A DNA stretch of 64,000 bases. It comes from Amoebidium appalachense. Lineage: Eukaryota > Ichthyosporea. Position 1 is the first letter of the stretch, and each line of letters opens with the position of its first letter. Made by a program: the position numbers and the translations under genes. Below the pieces are notes generated by a model. It worked only from the letters and a program-made list of their open reading frames with translations. It ran no database searches and was not told where the DNA came from. This document shows, one piece after another, positions 1 to 16,855 of the stretch. The DNA is taken from NCBI GenBank assembly GCA_963693365.1, contig CAVNZM010000010.1, forward strand, positions 3,906,001 to 3,970,000. The letters run 5' to 3'.

Positions 1-4770
<4,770 letters not shown>

Positions 4771-5049
4771 GTTATCTTTTTTTTTTTTTGGCTTCTTTCT
4801 TTACCTTTTCTTTCTCTCTCTTCTTTTTTTCTCTCTCCCCCTTTTTTTTTCGTTCCTGTTTTTTTTCTGTGTTCTTCCTTCCCTTCAATCAAAGTCTTTC
4901 TTTCTCGCTCTCTCTCTTTCGTACTCTTTCGTTATCCCTCTCTCTCCATCTCTGTCTCTGTCTCTCTCTCGTTTTCTCTCTGCCTCGCTCTTCTCTCACA
5001 CACACACACAATCACTCTCTCACTCTCTCTCTCTCCCCCCCCCCCCCCC

Positions 5050-5084
<35 letters not shown>

Positions 5085-5140
5085 TTCCCTCCCACATTCT
5101 CTTTCTTCTTCTTCACTTCAAACTTTCTTTGGCCTTTGGT
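4771..5140 (+). repeat. T/C-rich low-complexity tract
   Basis: TTTC/CTCT-rich sequence, a short (CA)n at 4999 and a C-run at 5035-5080. The channel frame stays open through it, but the residues (Phe/Ser/Leu/Pro) are repeat translation. It is probably an intron or 3' UTR. Confidence 0.7.
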
Positions 5141-5329
5141 TTTTCGGGTGATGACTCGTTCCCAAACAGGATGTGTATATATCCTTGATTGCTATGTACT
5201 ACGATTATGGTGAACATGTGAGATAAATATATAGATTAGTGGGTTCAGTTTATTAGGCTGGCCCGTTGAGTTGCTCATATCAGGACTGTCAGATTGGTGC
5301 AGTTGTGGTTTCATTTTTATTCATTGTAC

Positions 5330-5332
5330 GCT

Positions 5333-5378
<46 letters not shown>

Positions 5379-5446
5379 GCGTGCGTGTGCGTGTGTGTGT
5401 GTGTGTGCGCGCGCACAACGGTTTTTTTCTTCTTCTTCTTTTTTTT

Positions 5447-5487
<41 letters not shown>

Positions 5488-5659
5488 TCTTCGAGAAGTA
5501 GGGAATGTACAGTAAGATACGAGATATTTGGGTAGGCTTTGATGCCTCTCGTTTAAATAAATGTGTCCTGAGGCTCACAAAAAGCTGTTGGCTTCTCTTT
5601 ACCTTTTCCTTTCACTTTTTCTCTTTCCTTTTTCTTTTTCCTTTTTTTTTTTTTTTTTT

Positions 5660-5690
<31 letters not shown>

Positions 5691-5710
5691 GGGGAGGAGG
5701 AGGGGGGGGT
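5330..5710 (+). repeat. (GT)n, T-runs and G-runs
   Basis: (GT)n with GCGT variants at 5337-5412, then T-run/G-run pairs at 5440-5485 and 5641-5693. No open frame other than repeat translation. Confidence 0.9.
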
Positions 5711-5719
5711 CTTCACCGT

Positions 5720-6218
5720 AGGGAGATCCTTATGATCTCATTCAGCGTCAAAACGCAAAAAAGAAGAGTTTTTATATAAAGCAAAAAAAAAGGCAGAAAT
5801 ATACTGCTTTTTTTTGGCCGTCGATGTAGGCAGCTCTGGTGATTATGAGCCGTTAAGAAGGCATGTTGCTCGTACACATCCTTGCTTAGATGTTTACTGT
5901 GTTTTCGCTCAAAGATGTCATTTTGTTCATAATGGACTTAGTAATATGTGAATCAAGAAAATATATGGTTACGGTAACTCGGTTGAAGCCGAATTATATA
6001 CAAGGTTTTATTAGATCTGTGTAATTTTGTTCATACTGCAATCGGCGAGGGCAAATATATATACCAGCGCAAGGCGTGTGCCGGCGATTCTGGTTTATAC
6101 TTATACTTTATTGGTTCAGAAATAAATATACGACGTCAAACGTCATAAAAACAGTGTCATGTGTGCAGCTGATCTACTGTTCAGCAAATAGTGACTGCAA
6201 CCGGCCGCCACGGTTGGC
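5720..6218. other. Non-repetitive stretch with no gene seen
   Basis: About 500 bases of normal-complexity, AT-leaning sequence. No long open frame and no convincing exon with both splice sites. Confidence 0.6.
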
Positions 6219-6432
<214 letters not shown>

Positions 6433-6799
6433 TATCTCTTCCTACATACATGCATGGGCGCGTACATGTATGTGCATGCGCATGTTACACAAACTGCAGC
6501 TGTTAACGTTAATTATAACGTTTTGCCTTCATGTATATACTATAGCTATTAGTGGGGAGGGAAAGCATATAAAAAAAATAGTATAACATCAATTGAACAT
6601 GCAAAATATTAGGGCTATACATATTATAGATAGTTTAATTTAAAACCGATTCGGAAATAATTTCCCTAATAATATGAGCCTTTGGTAACCTGCCACAGTA
6701 ACTGGAGGACACGCGTACGGTCAGGTAAAGTTGAGTTTGAATTTGAGTTGTCAATGAGTCGAAACCACCGTCACCGTACAGGATTCGAGCATTTGCTGC

Positions 6800-6841
<42 letters not shown>

Positions 6842-6917
6842 CCCTTTCTTTCATCTTAGATCGCCATGGCCCTTGGGGGGGGGGGGAGGGGGGTGGGGGT
6901 GGGGAGGGGGGGAGGGG

Positions 6918-6958
<41 letters not shown>
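6800..6958 (+). repeat. T-run followed by G-run
   Basis: T-run 6803-6837 and G-rich tract 6873-6957 with scattered A and T. The sequence between (around 6860) is ordinary. Confidence 0.95.
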
Positions 6959-6959
6959 A

Positions 6960-7865
6960 AGACGAAGACCGTAACAGTAACAAGGTATCTTCGTTCTTTG
7001 TGCCCTCACGTGAAACACCACTCGGAGTATCAGTGTATGAATCGGACGTCCTTGTACGGTAAGTGGTTTCTATCTACATTTACCATGTCTTTGTATCACG
7101 TTGTACAATGTTGGTGAGCCAATATCAGTTTACCGGAACACAAACAGAACTTTGCTGGTAACCAAAAAAAAAAAAAAAGGTGTCATGAAAATCCATAAGA
7201 CGGCAAATAAACGGCAGAAACAGAAGAAAAAAACAAAAAAAAAAAAAACAAAAAAAAAAAAAACGTTAGAAACAGAAAATTTTAAAGCACCTTCAAAAGA
7301 AGACAAAAGATATCCAAAGAAGATTTCCGGCTCACACAAGCGGAAAATCTTCAAGTGTTACAAAACGGGTACGACTGGGTCAGGCTTAGGATGTTTCACA
7401 CAACAAAGATTAGCGATTGAATTTTTAACACAATAATTAGCATCTGATTTTCATCTTATTTAAAACTGAACAGCTCCCAATAAAAAGTATCCCCTCAGCA
7501 CAGATAATTTCTTTTAAATTTTTTTTAGCGTTTTTATAGAGTCAGCCTACACCACCGTCTTTAAATGGGGTACCTGTCGGCACAGCCTAATAACAACTTA
7601 TCCCCACGTACCGTGCACGTGATACGTCTTTAACTTGAGATGATCATGTACAACAACATATAAAAGGCAGACATGTTTAAGTCAATTTAAAAAAATCCCC
7701 CAGAGTTCTTTCATGTGGCAAACACACCACTTCTTAAATTGGAGATTGTGCCATACATGTACGCAAAGCCAATAATACAATCTAACACCAATGCGACATG
7801 TAAATGACGTCATATTGCCGTTATATTTTTGAATTTCCAACACACACTTTGTTATTTTGTGCAAC
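6960..7865. other. AT-rich gap, no gene seen
   Basis: A Lys-rich frame at 7101-7436 comes from A-runs (7168-7260) and has no family signature. I see no exon with paired splice sites. Confidence 0.55.
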
Positions 7866-7876
7866 CCTCGAAGGCG

Positions 7877-8005
7877 CCTGTGTGTGTGCGTGTGAGTGTG
7901 TTCGCGTGTATTTGTGTGTGCGCGCATACACACGTCTGTCTGTCTGTCTGTCTGTGTGTGTGAGTGTGCGTGCCTGTGCGCGTGTGTACACACACACACA
8001 CACAC
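7877..8005 (+). repeat. (GT)n, (TCTG)n and (CA)n cluster
   Basis: Short GT repeats, (CTGT)n at 7935-7954 and CA repeats to 8005. It lies immediately 3' of the stop codon of the DUF4436 gene. Confidence 0.85.
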
Positions 8006-8034
8006 CAAATATCATGTATACATTTATAAGTACA

Positions 8035-10237
8035 TCACACATAGCTGCTCGGCAGACTCTTATCCCATCTCTGCCCCACCGGCGCCCGACGGGGAATTGG
8101 GCCCCACCCCACCTCCTCAGCCTCCTTTTCTCCCAAATTCGATCGATATTCCGGTAGCAAATTCTCCTGCGTGTTGTTTTGCCCATCCACACACCCATCC
8201 CCAGGCCCATTCGTACAGGCGCTTTGAATATTCATCGCGTAGATATTTCCCCAGCCTTCACCGTTTTCGCCCGTGCCCATAGACGTCTTTTTTTCATTTT
8301 CCGGCTCCCCGTGACACGTGCACTTGCACTTACAGCAATCACCACATTTGTTCTCCTCCTTTCCAGCTTTCTCTTTTTCCTCCTCCGTGTGTCTGTGCCG
8401 CAACACGAAATTACACAATGCAATAATGCACGTGGTAATCGCCATAGGCATACACCACCAATACGACATTATATCCGATACACACCCGATAAAAGGCGGC
8501 ACACCAGGCTGCGCGTTCCTTATCCCAGGAAGCGCGAAAATCGCCCCTATGCTCAAACCAAGCATGGGCCCTTCGTGATTCCGTTTTCTCGTTATCACGT
8601 CGAACAGCGCGGTCGCTTCCAAAATCACCAACGTCCACATAAAAAGCATAACGAGAATGGAAAACGCTATTGTCATGGTGCTACGATGCACGACAAATTT
8701 GGCCTCGATAGCCCCGTACTGCTCCCAATATTGAAAATCTATCTCGGTGACAAACCCCTGGATATCCGCCAAGAAAGAATACGTGAACGGGCGGTAAGGG
8801 GTGGTGGGCGGGTTATCTGTCTTGTCGTATATCTCGGACGGCGCGTCGAATGCGGATATCCCGAACGCGCCGGAATATCGGTCGAAGGGGTAAAATGCCA
8901 GACTCGATTCCTGCCCGAAATTAAAACATGTGAGGTTTTGGTTTATATGCTATATCCCCCCCCCCCCCCCCCCCCCCCCCCCACCACCACCCCCCCCCCC
9001 CCATTTCCTTCCTTTCCTTAGTAACACCCTATCCCCCCCCCCCTCCTCCCCTCAACCCCCCTCAAAAAAAACCAAAAAAAAAACAATCTGTTGCCTCCCC
9101 CTCCTGCCCCCCTCCCCCCCCCCCCTACACACACACAAACGACGGGTGAGAATACGTGCACAGCGCGGGTGCCCGTTGCGAACTTGTGTATGTGCTTGCG
9201 CGAGTGAATCAGAGCGTGCACGTGTGTGCATGCGCTGTGTGCGTGGGTGCGTGCGTGTAACACGATTGTGTGTGTATGCGTTCGTGTGTGCTTTCCCTTT
9301 GTGTTTGTTTGCGTGTGCATGGGCGCGTGCATGAGTTGTGTGCGTCCTGATACACACTTCCATGGTGTGTCCATTTATGGGCACATAAAATCAAACAGGC
9401 CTGTCCGTGTGCATCGAATCAACATGCAGTGTCCATTTGTATGTTGCAAGGTGACTTGCCTACCTATAGTGTGTTTTATGGCCAGCAGCTTTAATAAAAC
9501 TGCTTGCAAGCATCCCGACCGGTTTTCCAAAAAACTTCCACTTAACAATTCACAGAACCAAAGCCCAACCCCATTAAACATTTATACAAAAAGCCTGCGA
9601 ATCAAGCACATCCCCTTAAGATATTTGCGTAAGTGGGAAAAGGGACACCCACCGCCAATCCAAATTTTGGATGTTCTGCAGCGGCGAACGCAGCATCAAC
9701 TCGTATGGATAAACCTTCCTTCCAGGGCGCCGAGTCAGCCGCGCTGCTCATACGGCTAACATACGTCGTGCATTCGGCCGGAGAACCAAAAGGTTTCATG
9801 CAGACGGTGGCATTGGGGTCCAGCTTAGACCTTATCCACACTGTCACATTGTTAAAAAAGGTGAAAGCTTGCACCGTGTATGTCTTCTTTAACGGGTCTA
9901 TCATGGTGATGGACACATCGACGTATAAATGCGGTGCGCTTGTGCTGAGGTTGTACAACTTGAAGTAGGGAGAGGTGGCGTTAGGCCTTAGAAATGCGAT
10001 TCCGCTCTCGGGATCATAGTAAACATGGGTGAATCTTCTATAAGCTAAAGGCAATAAAACAGTCAAAAGAGCAACGATCGCTAGGATGAATATGATGTGT
10101 TTTCTAAATTGAAAGGGTTCTTTTGGCATGCTTTCTGGCTGATCTAAATCTTGAAGATGATGAACCTCTTCGGCAGCCATGGCGTCGGGGTTCTTCTTTC
10201 TTCGCCATAGCGTTTGGCTGTTCTTGAAAGATAGCAT
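8035..10237 (-). CDS. DUF4436 family multi-pass membrane protein
   Basis: Seen: two exons on the minus strand. Exon 1 runs from ATG at 10237 to 9653 (donor GCG|GTGGGT, phase 0); exon 2 runs 8910-8035 (acceptor CGGGCAG, stop TGA at 8037-8035). Exon 1 has a basic N-terminus, a hydrophobic helix (KHIIFILAIVALLTVLLPLA) and a lumenal region with NVT/NAT/NLS glycosylation sites. Exon 2 opens with ESSLAFYPFDRYSGAF, the YPFD-Y motif of the family, then has three more hydrophobic segments including LPGIRNAQPGVPPFIG before the last. It ends in a Cys/Glu/Lys-rich cytoplasmic tail with a CGDCCKCKCTCHGEPE cluster. No earlier in-frame ATG exists between 10237 and the start of the open frame (a TTG-led extension to 10291 is possible). 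The intron (8911-9652) holds C-runs and GT repeats. The family has no established reaction. Confidence 0.85.
8938..9125 (+). repeat. C-run rich part of DUF4436 intron
   Basis: C-runs at 8957-9002, 9032-9043 and 9110-9124 with A-runs between; degenerate TGTGCG repeats continue to about 9330. The remaining 300 bases of the intron are ordinary sequence. Confidence 0.85.
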
Positions 10238-10315
10238 TTTTCTGTTAGAATTGTTGTGTTTTATGTGTTTTGTGTGTGGCCAGCTAAGCAATACATGTGT
10301 GATGTATGCTAATCC

Positions 10316-10648
10316 TTAAGCTTTTAAACAATAAACATCTGCTGTGCCTTGTGTTGTGATGTGCCCATCTACTCTCTCTACACTCATGCCCAAAGGGATA
10401 GGCCTACATGTACACGCGAAGAAGCCAACTACAAAAAAAAGTAAAACAACATGCATAATAGACACCGCGGCTGCCCAGGGCCAGCCAGCCGGCATCGTAC
10501 CACCTGAGCCTGTGTTGTTACTGTCCCCTAAACATAGAAATGGGTCTTCCGTTCTGTTTCTGAGCGGGTAAAAAACGAACAGGAAAAAGAACGTGAAAGT
10601 GTATGCTACAGTTATGAGCTTCTGGAGGGGTTTTATCGTGGTTTTCAA
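10316..10648 (-). CDS. Membrane-protein exon with two hydrophobic helices (start not found)
   Basis: An open minus-strand frame of about 110 codons ending in a stop at 10316. It has two clear hydrophobic segments (LITVAYTFTFFFLFVFYPL and AAAVSIMHVVLLFFVVGFFA) separated by a short polar loop with an NNT site. There is no ATG at its beginning (the first codon of the frame segment is TTG), so it is probably a 3' exon of a larger gene, or starts with a missing exon. It lies about 80 bases upstream of the DUF4436 start on the same strand. I do not recognise the family. Confidence 0.45.
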   Translation of the reverse strand: MKTTIKPLQKLITVAYTFTFFFLFVFYPLRNRTEDPFLCLGDSNNTGSGGTMPAGWPWAAAVSIMHVVLLFFVVGFFACTCRPIPLGMSVERVDGHITTQGTADVYCLKA

Positions 10649-10959
10649 AGGGCCGTGATTTTATGCACTTTGTGTGATGGCCCTAAAATTCCTGGAGAGT
10701 AAAGGCGCTGATAGTTCGCCAATAGGCGTTAGCTTTCATAATGGCTTCGAATCATTTTTTCCCATATAAAGTACTGGTCCGACAATCATCATCAGTATCA
10801 TGATCAATGTATTTATCCATAAATTACGTATTACAGAGTTAGTGTATTATAGTTTTGTTGTTTGTTTGCTTGTTTCCCCCCTTCTTTTTCTTCTTTTTCT
10901 GGCCCTACCGTAAATAGTCACATTGTAGTGAACTCAAGCTTGCCCAAAATCACGGCGAC

Positions 10960-11215
10960 AACGCGAATTCCACGCACCCTTCATATTCTTTAAATTTACT
11001 CTCCACACCACCCTCCTGGCCGATTGATTCTTCATTTCCAGGCGAATATTTGAGTTATTTTAATGCTGCGCACGTTCAACGTGCTATTTCTGCCCTAAAA
11101 CCCAAAAAGGCATGTGGTTCGGATGCTCTTCCACCCGCCCTTCTTAAGGCATTGTGCCCTCCGCCCGTTATTACCAAAGGCCTCCACCGTTTGCATATTT
11201 GGTGAGCGAGTTCTT
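10960..11215 (+). pseudogene. Non-LTR reverse transcriptase N-terminal fragment, copy 1
   Basis: Translates as a piece upstream of the RT palm (YLSYFNAAHVQRAISALKP then K-K-A-C-G-S-D-ALPPALLKAL). This is the A-I-x-x-LK-x-x-K-A-x-G-x-D signature of LINE-type RTs. The piece is interrupted and lacks flanking coding sequence. It repeats almost exactly at 11225-11395. Confidence 0.7.
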
Positions 11216-11224
11216 CTCCGCCTT

Positions 11225-11395
11225 TTATTTCCACGTACCCTTCATATTCTTTACTCTCCACACCACCCTCCTGGCCGATTGATTCTTCATTTCCAGGCGA
11301 ATATTTGAGTTATTTTAATGCTGCGCACGTCCAACGTGCTATTTCTGCCCTAAACCCAAAAAGGCATGTGGTCCGGATGCACCCAAGTCCATACG
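11225..11395 (+). pseudogene. Non-LTR RT fragment, copy 2 (tandem duplicate)
   Basis: Matches 10968-11132 over about 160 bases with small indels (for example one A lost from the AAAA run in CCTAAAACCC). It breaks off after the GGATGC that encodes G-x-D-A. Confidence 0.75.
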
Positions 11396-11669
11396 CCGGA
11401 AGTCCCCGCGCACCTGATTGGACAAAACACGATCCGATGACGTAAATTCAGGGGAGAACGATTCGATTCCCAAGCGACATAAAGGGGCCGTCAGGCCCCT
11501 TTAGCGGGGGTTGGGGGGAGGCAGCCCCCCCATTTAGGGCCCAGACACACATAGGGTTATGGTTATTGGGTTTATGTTTTTATTTTTGTAAATTATTATC
11601 AATTATTGTATTTTTTTAGCCGGTTATCATCCGATCTCCCTATACCTAGGGCTTCCTTCGTATAGACCT
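11396..11669. other. Spacer between RT fragments, with a GC hairpin
   Basis: Contains AAAGGGGCCGTCAGGCCCCTT at about 11485-11505, a perfect short hairpin, and a G/C-run area at 11507-11530. No gene seen. Confidence 0.5.
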
Positions 11670-11890
11670 ACCTCGTCCGGATGCTCTTCCACCCGCCCTT
11701 AAGCTTTAGGCATTGTGCCCTCCGCCCGTTATTACCAAAGGAGGGAATACGCCTCCTCCTCCACCGTTTGCATATTTGGTGAGCGAGTTCTTCTCCGCCT
11801 TTTGTGAGTTGGGCTTCATTCCTTCGTCGTGGAATGACACGCTTGTTAATCCAGTCCGCAAGAAGGTCTCTATGGTCCGATTTCTTCTTT
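11670..11890 (+). pseudogene. Non-LTR RT fragment, copy 3
   Basis: Continues further into the RT than copies 1-2: ALCPPPVITKG, an insertion of Pro codons, then FAYLVSEFFSAFCELGFIPS followed by SWNDTLVNPVRKK, the G-x-IP-x-xW...V-x-P-x-x-KK motif. The start overlaps the sequence shared with copies 1 and 2 (CCGGATGCTCTTCCACCCGC). Confidence 0.7.
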
Positions 11891-11964
11891 TCGGCCGGTC
11901 ACCCCGCCTTAACCAACATATTTCATCTGGCCCAAACCCGCTAATTCAAAAAATAGGGTATTTA

Positions 11965-12029
11965 TTTTAAGGGCGTACCGCATCCAATCATTCGGCGCCA
12001 AATTTTTTAAGGGCGTACCGCATCCAATC
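11965..12029 (+). repeat. 25-bp direct repeat, 40-bp period
   Basis: TTTTAAGGGCGTACCGCATC followed by CAATC occurs at 11965-11989 and again at 12005-12029. The second copy is followed by GGCTGATATG. Confidence 0.9.
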
Positions 12030-12948
12030 GGCTGATATGACTTCCAAAAATCGGATCGTCTAAGCCAGCGAATCAATTTCGGTAACGGCCAATCCAAGCG
12101 GTTGCGGCAGAAAAATTTAAACTGATATGCTCAGTGTCATGTGCTGAGCTGATTCGTATTAGTTTGCTTCTATATTTTGTGTTTTGGTGAGTGAACTTCG
12201 GGGGTTTTCTTGCATAGTGATGCAGGGGTCTAAGTGGAGTATGAGGAGATTATTCAGTGGTATGGGGAGAATTTGATGCAGCGGCGGCTAATTGTTTGGT
12301 GCGCGCGTGCATGCTCCATGCCTCTGCGTACTCTTCATGTTATATGTTGTATTGCTTCTTGCTGTGTGCTTGGCGAAACCCATGTTGCCTGCTCGCGTGT
12401 GTATATGCTTATATGTATTGTGAGTAAAAAGTGTGTACGTTAGCCAATGGTATGGAGTGCGTGTAGCCTGTGGGGGAGGGAGTGTTGTGATTGGCTGAAT
12501 GTCACTGTGGTATTTGTCTGGCCAGTGGGCCGCGTGTGTGTGAAGTGTCTCGCGGGGTCGCGGGCTTTTCGAAGTTCTTCTGAGAACACGTTTCTGCTCG
12601 CTTCCCACCCAACTCAAAGAAAAGTTTATACGTATACACAGTTTCAAGCCCCTTTAAGCGTGCAGTTAGTAAGTGTAGTTCGTATACACGCAAGGACGTG
12701 ACACGACACTCAGCGGGTTGTTCCAACTTATATCGGACTTAATCGCAGTAATCATAGCGCGAAACCGTGCAATAAAGCAGTATAAGGATAGTATAATACC
12801 ATATTCTAAAGCAGCAGAGTTTGCGCTCGTTTCTACTGGAAAAAAATCCGCGCTTTGTTCTTTAGCTATTGGGGCGGTAGATTCACCGCCCGCTACAGAA
12901 ATTTTACCGCGCTCATAATCAGATCGACGAAAAAGGAAAGAGATCGGA
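12030..12948. other. Gap with no confident gene
   Basis: Ordinary-complexity sequence. Short frames (for example 12234-12443 and 12718-12918) have no recognisable motif and no consistent splice sites. The part just before 12949 may belong to the same broken retroelement as the RT downstream. Confidence 0.45.
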
Positions 12949-13688
12949 ATGCGGAAATTAGGCCCCCGAGCGTTAGCGCAAGTTGGCGCTATGCATCGCC
13001 TATTCGAGTCCTGCATATTGCGCGCCTTCCACAAGCATGAGACCTTATCCAATGTATTTCGATTGAGCAACATTCAGGGCGGGTTTCGACATCCTTATTC
13101 GTGCTATACTCATGCTCTTCTTTTACACGACACTATCCGTTCGGGATGTCCCGAGGTTTGCTTCATCGACCTTAAGAATGCCTACGACACGGTTCCAACG
13201 AATTTGCTTTGGCATAAGTTGGCGACTCGAGGGCTCCCACTTCCCTTCGGTGGACTACTTCAGGCGTTACTAAGTTGACCGCACCCATGGGGCTGCCGTT
13301 GTGAATGGGGTATCTGAGTAACGGATTCAGTCGTACACGAGGCCTTTTACAGGGCTCACTTTTGAGTCCCCTCCTTTTTGATGTCTTTATTGACGTCGAC
13401 GACTTAGCGGTAGAAATTCAAAAATCTCCCGTTGCAGGCGACTCTTGTGTTGCCGGGCTTTTTTTCGCTGATGATATTGCTTTAGTCACTCATGATCCTT
13501 CTATTATGACTACCATGCTTTCTCGAGTAGATGATTGGTGTTTCCGAACTTTTTTTAATAATGACTTTATTGATATGCTCAGCAAAATAGAAGCCATCGA
13601 GATATCCCGATATCTCGGAGAAGAAAATACAAAAGCCCTCACTCTCGGATACGGAGGAGATAACGGCTTAAATAATCATACACCCTAG
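12949..13688 (+). pseudogene. Non-LTR reverse transcriptase palm, frameshifted
   Basis: Two open pieces. 12949-13278 carries RT motifs IQGGFRHPYSCYTHALLLHD and VCFIDLKNAYDTVP then a stop. 13305-13688, in another frame, carries TRGLLQGSLLSPLLFDVFID and the catalytic box GLFFADDIALV. The Asp of FIDLKNAYD and the FADD box are intact, but the frame change near 13278-13305 and the loss of both ends show a dead copy. The QGSLLSPLLF box replaces the more usual QGDPLSPLLF. Part of the same degenerate retroelement zone as 10960-11890. Confidence 0.75.
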
Positions 13689-13967
13689 AAAACTCGTTGA
13701 ACATACAGATTATCACTTAACGAATAAATGTCCAAAAAAGTAAAACCCACGGACCATATATGGTCAAAGTGTTGATTGGTCTGTTATATCGTCCACCAAT
13801 AGACTGAACGCGGGGTTTTCAAACATGATCATGTACTGGCCATGCGGTGAGCCGCCCACGTGCCGGCCGGCCGGCACTTCTACGCAGTGACCACCGGCAC
13901 CGCCCCACAGGCTCCCGTGTGGTGAAAGTAGTAAAGACAATGCTTGTGTCCAGGCCCGACACTCAAC

Positions 13968-14199
13968 ATGTTCAACGCATTAGGATTTGCGGCTCCGTTT
14001 CGCTACTCTTCCGGTCAGAGGAAGCACATGGGCCGTCCCACCATAGATGGGACGCCAAAGCGAGTGTATGGTGCTGTTGAGAATGAGAAACAAAGATCTA
14101 GAGCTCAAGGGCCGGCGGCCACTGCAGTGTGTGGAAACAGGGTTCAAAGCACCCCCATAACGCGCAAACCGCTTTCAAACGTCACGAACAACGTGAAGG
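13968..14199 (+). CDS. Possible first exon, cyclin-like N-terminus (weak)
   Basis: Open frame from ATG at 13968 to a good donor (GTGAAG|GTATGG). It encodes a Gly/Arg/Ala-rich segment ending ITRKPLSNVTNNVK, which resembles the R-x-x-L-x-(D/N)-(I/V)-(S/T)-N-x-V motif near the N-terminus of A/B-type cyclins. No cyclin box was found downstream in the window, so this could be a gene remnant or chance. Confidence 0.25.
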
Positions 14200-14249
14200 T
14201 ATGGTTTTTCCCTCGGAGGAGTTCCATCTTGTTGATGCCTTCTAGGGGC

Positions 14250-14585
14250 GGGCTGAGCCTCATGAGATTGGTACAGCTGTAGCTTCCACGGCCGCGGCAA
14301 CCAGCACCGCTGCAGTCGATCGAGCGCAACGGTCCACCGTTCTCCCATACCTCATCCGACTCCCTAGATTTTGTGGGGAACGATCATGTCTAATATGGAA
14401 ATTGAAAACTCTTATAGGAGAATCATAGGAAATTTGATTTTTGAACACTCTGCCCTTAACGTTTGGACAGGCACAAAAACTGTAGGCCAAGTGAACACGA
14501 TGAATTAAATACTGCCGAGTCTTCGAGCACATTCAAACTTCCTGTAATGTGACGGGGGGTCCTGTAAAGCATGATATATACGCCT
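14250..14585. other. No gene seen
   Basis: Ordinary sequence between the candidate cyclin-like exon and a microsatellite block. No confident exon. Confidence 0.4.
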
Positions 14586-14589
14586 GTGC

Positions 14590-15205
<616 letters not shown>

Positions 15206-15472
15206 ACCCCCGGGATCACCACCACAACCACCTTCGCCACCGTAAAACTACTCTGCAAAAAAACAGAATGGTTCTCCTATGACTAAATTTTAATCTGCTT
15301 CCGTGATCAGAATGAGTCTGCTAAAAGTTATTCGGCTTTGTCTAAATTATTCTGCTAGAAGCAGAATAAGTCTTCCTTTCTGTAGATTTAGAAAGTTTTG
15401 TTTTTTACAGAACAATTATGTACAGAGTATGTTGATTCTGCTGATGTGGTTGGGCTCTCACTCTTGTGTGTT

Positions 15473-15475
<3 letters not shown>
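15206..15475. other. Unique stretch with an internal TCTGCTN motif repeat
   Basis: Within 15250-15440 the words TCTGC/AGAATNAGTCTGCT recur (15293, 15314, 15349, 15434), suggesting an old degenerate tandem repeat. No gene seen. Confidence 0.35.
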
Positions 15476-15520
<45 letters not shown>

Positions 15521-15823
15521 CACGTGCGCACGGGCGTTCATGAATGAGTGAGTGAATGAGTGAGTAAGTAGTGAGTGAAAGAGTAGGTGAAGATGAGAGA
15601 GAGAGCGGAGGGAGGGAGGGATGGATGGATGGAGGGAGGGAGGGAGGGAGGGAGGGAGGGAGGGAGGGAGGGAGGGAGGGAGGGAGGGAGGGAGGGAGGG
15701 AGAGAGATCTTGAGAGCAGAGAGAGAGCCTCGGCGGAGAGGGGAGGGGCGGAAGAGGAAGGGGGGGAGGGGGAGGGGGAGAAAGAGAGAAGGAGAGATTT
15801 TGAGCAGGAGAGAGAGAAAGAGA

Positions 15824-15855
<32 letters not shown>
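15476..15855 (+). repeat. (GT)n, (GGGA)n and (GA)n array
   Basis: (GT)n 15478-15506, (GTGA)n-like 15543-15580, (GGGA)n 15608-15702, GA-rich sequence to 15825 and (GT)n 15826-15855. Confidence 0.95.
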
Positions 15856-15858
<3 letters not shown>

Positions 15859-15873
15859 TGGGCGCGTGTGCAG

Positions 15874-16073
15874 CTATGATGCTCGATGATGTCAACGAAC
15901 TCTACAGTGGCCTGCAAAAAGATGTGCTCGCGTGTAGTCTAGGGCAGTGGAACGGTGAAAGAAAACATCATTGGAGGCGACCGATCTCGGGCAGGGACCC
16001 GACTCTGGGATACGTGTATCCCATAAACCGAGTGAGGAATTCGAACAAGCCCCTCGGTAGCTGCTGTATGTGA
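15874..16073 (+). CDS. Candidate terminal exon, unknown protein
   Basis: After a (GT)n tract and a CAG acceptor at about 15872, an open frame of about 65 codons begins MMLDDVNELYSGLQKDV and ends LGSCCM then TGA. It could be the last exon of an upstream plus-strand gene; the C-terminal Cys pair is suggestive of lipidation but too short to prove it. No partner exon was identified. Confidence 0.25.
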
Positions 16074-16079
16074 GACCCT

Positions 16080-16160
16080 GGCCTTGGGGGGCGGGCGGGG
16101 GAGGGGGGGGGACAAGAGGAAGGGGGAAAGGGGGAGAGGGGGAGGGGGGAGAGAGCTCGG
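16080..16160 (+). repeat. G-rich tract
   Basis: G-runs broken by A and C at 16087-16150. Confidence 0.85.
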
Positions 16161-16354
16161 GAAATATTTGGAGGGTTGTGTGAGTAATTTATTTTGATTT
16201 GCCAGTGGAAAGCTTTTATATTTAATATATTATATTGGGATTGAGTCACTGTGGATCGCGTAAGACTTAGTTTGTTTTTTAAGCTGCAGCCTGATGCATA
16301 TGGAAAAGATACTCTCGCCTATGATAGAAGGGCATGGGTGTCGGAGGGGTGATG

Positions 16355-16569
16355 GCCATGCCCCCCCCCCCCACCCCCCCCCCCCAATTCGTCTTCAGGG
16401 AGGGCAATGCTCCAGGGCCTTAATTCCCTGTCTTCAACCCCCCCCCCCCCTCTCCCCCACCCCCCACCCCCCACCCCCTCCCCCTCACTCATGAGCTCAT
16501 TTCGAGGAGCAGCGATTGCAAGGTGTGATGACTGCAGTACATACGTAGCCCCTGTACCCTCTCTCTCTC

Positions 16570-16604
<35 letters not shown>

Positions 16605-16788
16605 CCCCCCCTTCCTTCCCTCTCTCTCCCCCCTCCCCCCCTCCCTTTCTTGTATCGCAGTCTCTCTATCCCCTTCATAATCATAGATCTCGTTAGATCT
16701 GTTTGGATTTGAATGAATGTTCCAACATGCATGCTCGGTTCGATCCAATAATCATGATAACATAGTATTATCTTTTTTTTTTTTTTTT

Positions 16789-16852
<64 letters not shown>

Positions 16853-16855
16853 TGT
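16355..16855 (+). repeat. C-run, T-run and G-run blocks
   Basis: C-runs at 16361-16385, 16438-16490 and 16570-16645, then a T-run 16770-16798 joined to a G-run 16799-16850. Short ordinary segments between them carry no convincing exon. Confidence 0.9.

Noticed and set aside
7101-7436. Lys-rich 111-codon frame
   Set aside because: Made by A-runs; no splice context or family signal.
16728-16760. tRNA T-arm-like GGTTCGATCC
   Set aside because: No cloverleaf or acceptor stem can be drawn around it.
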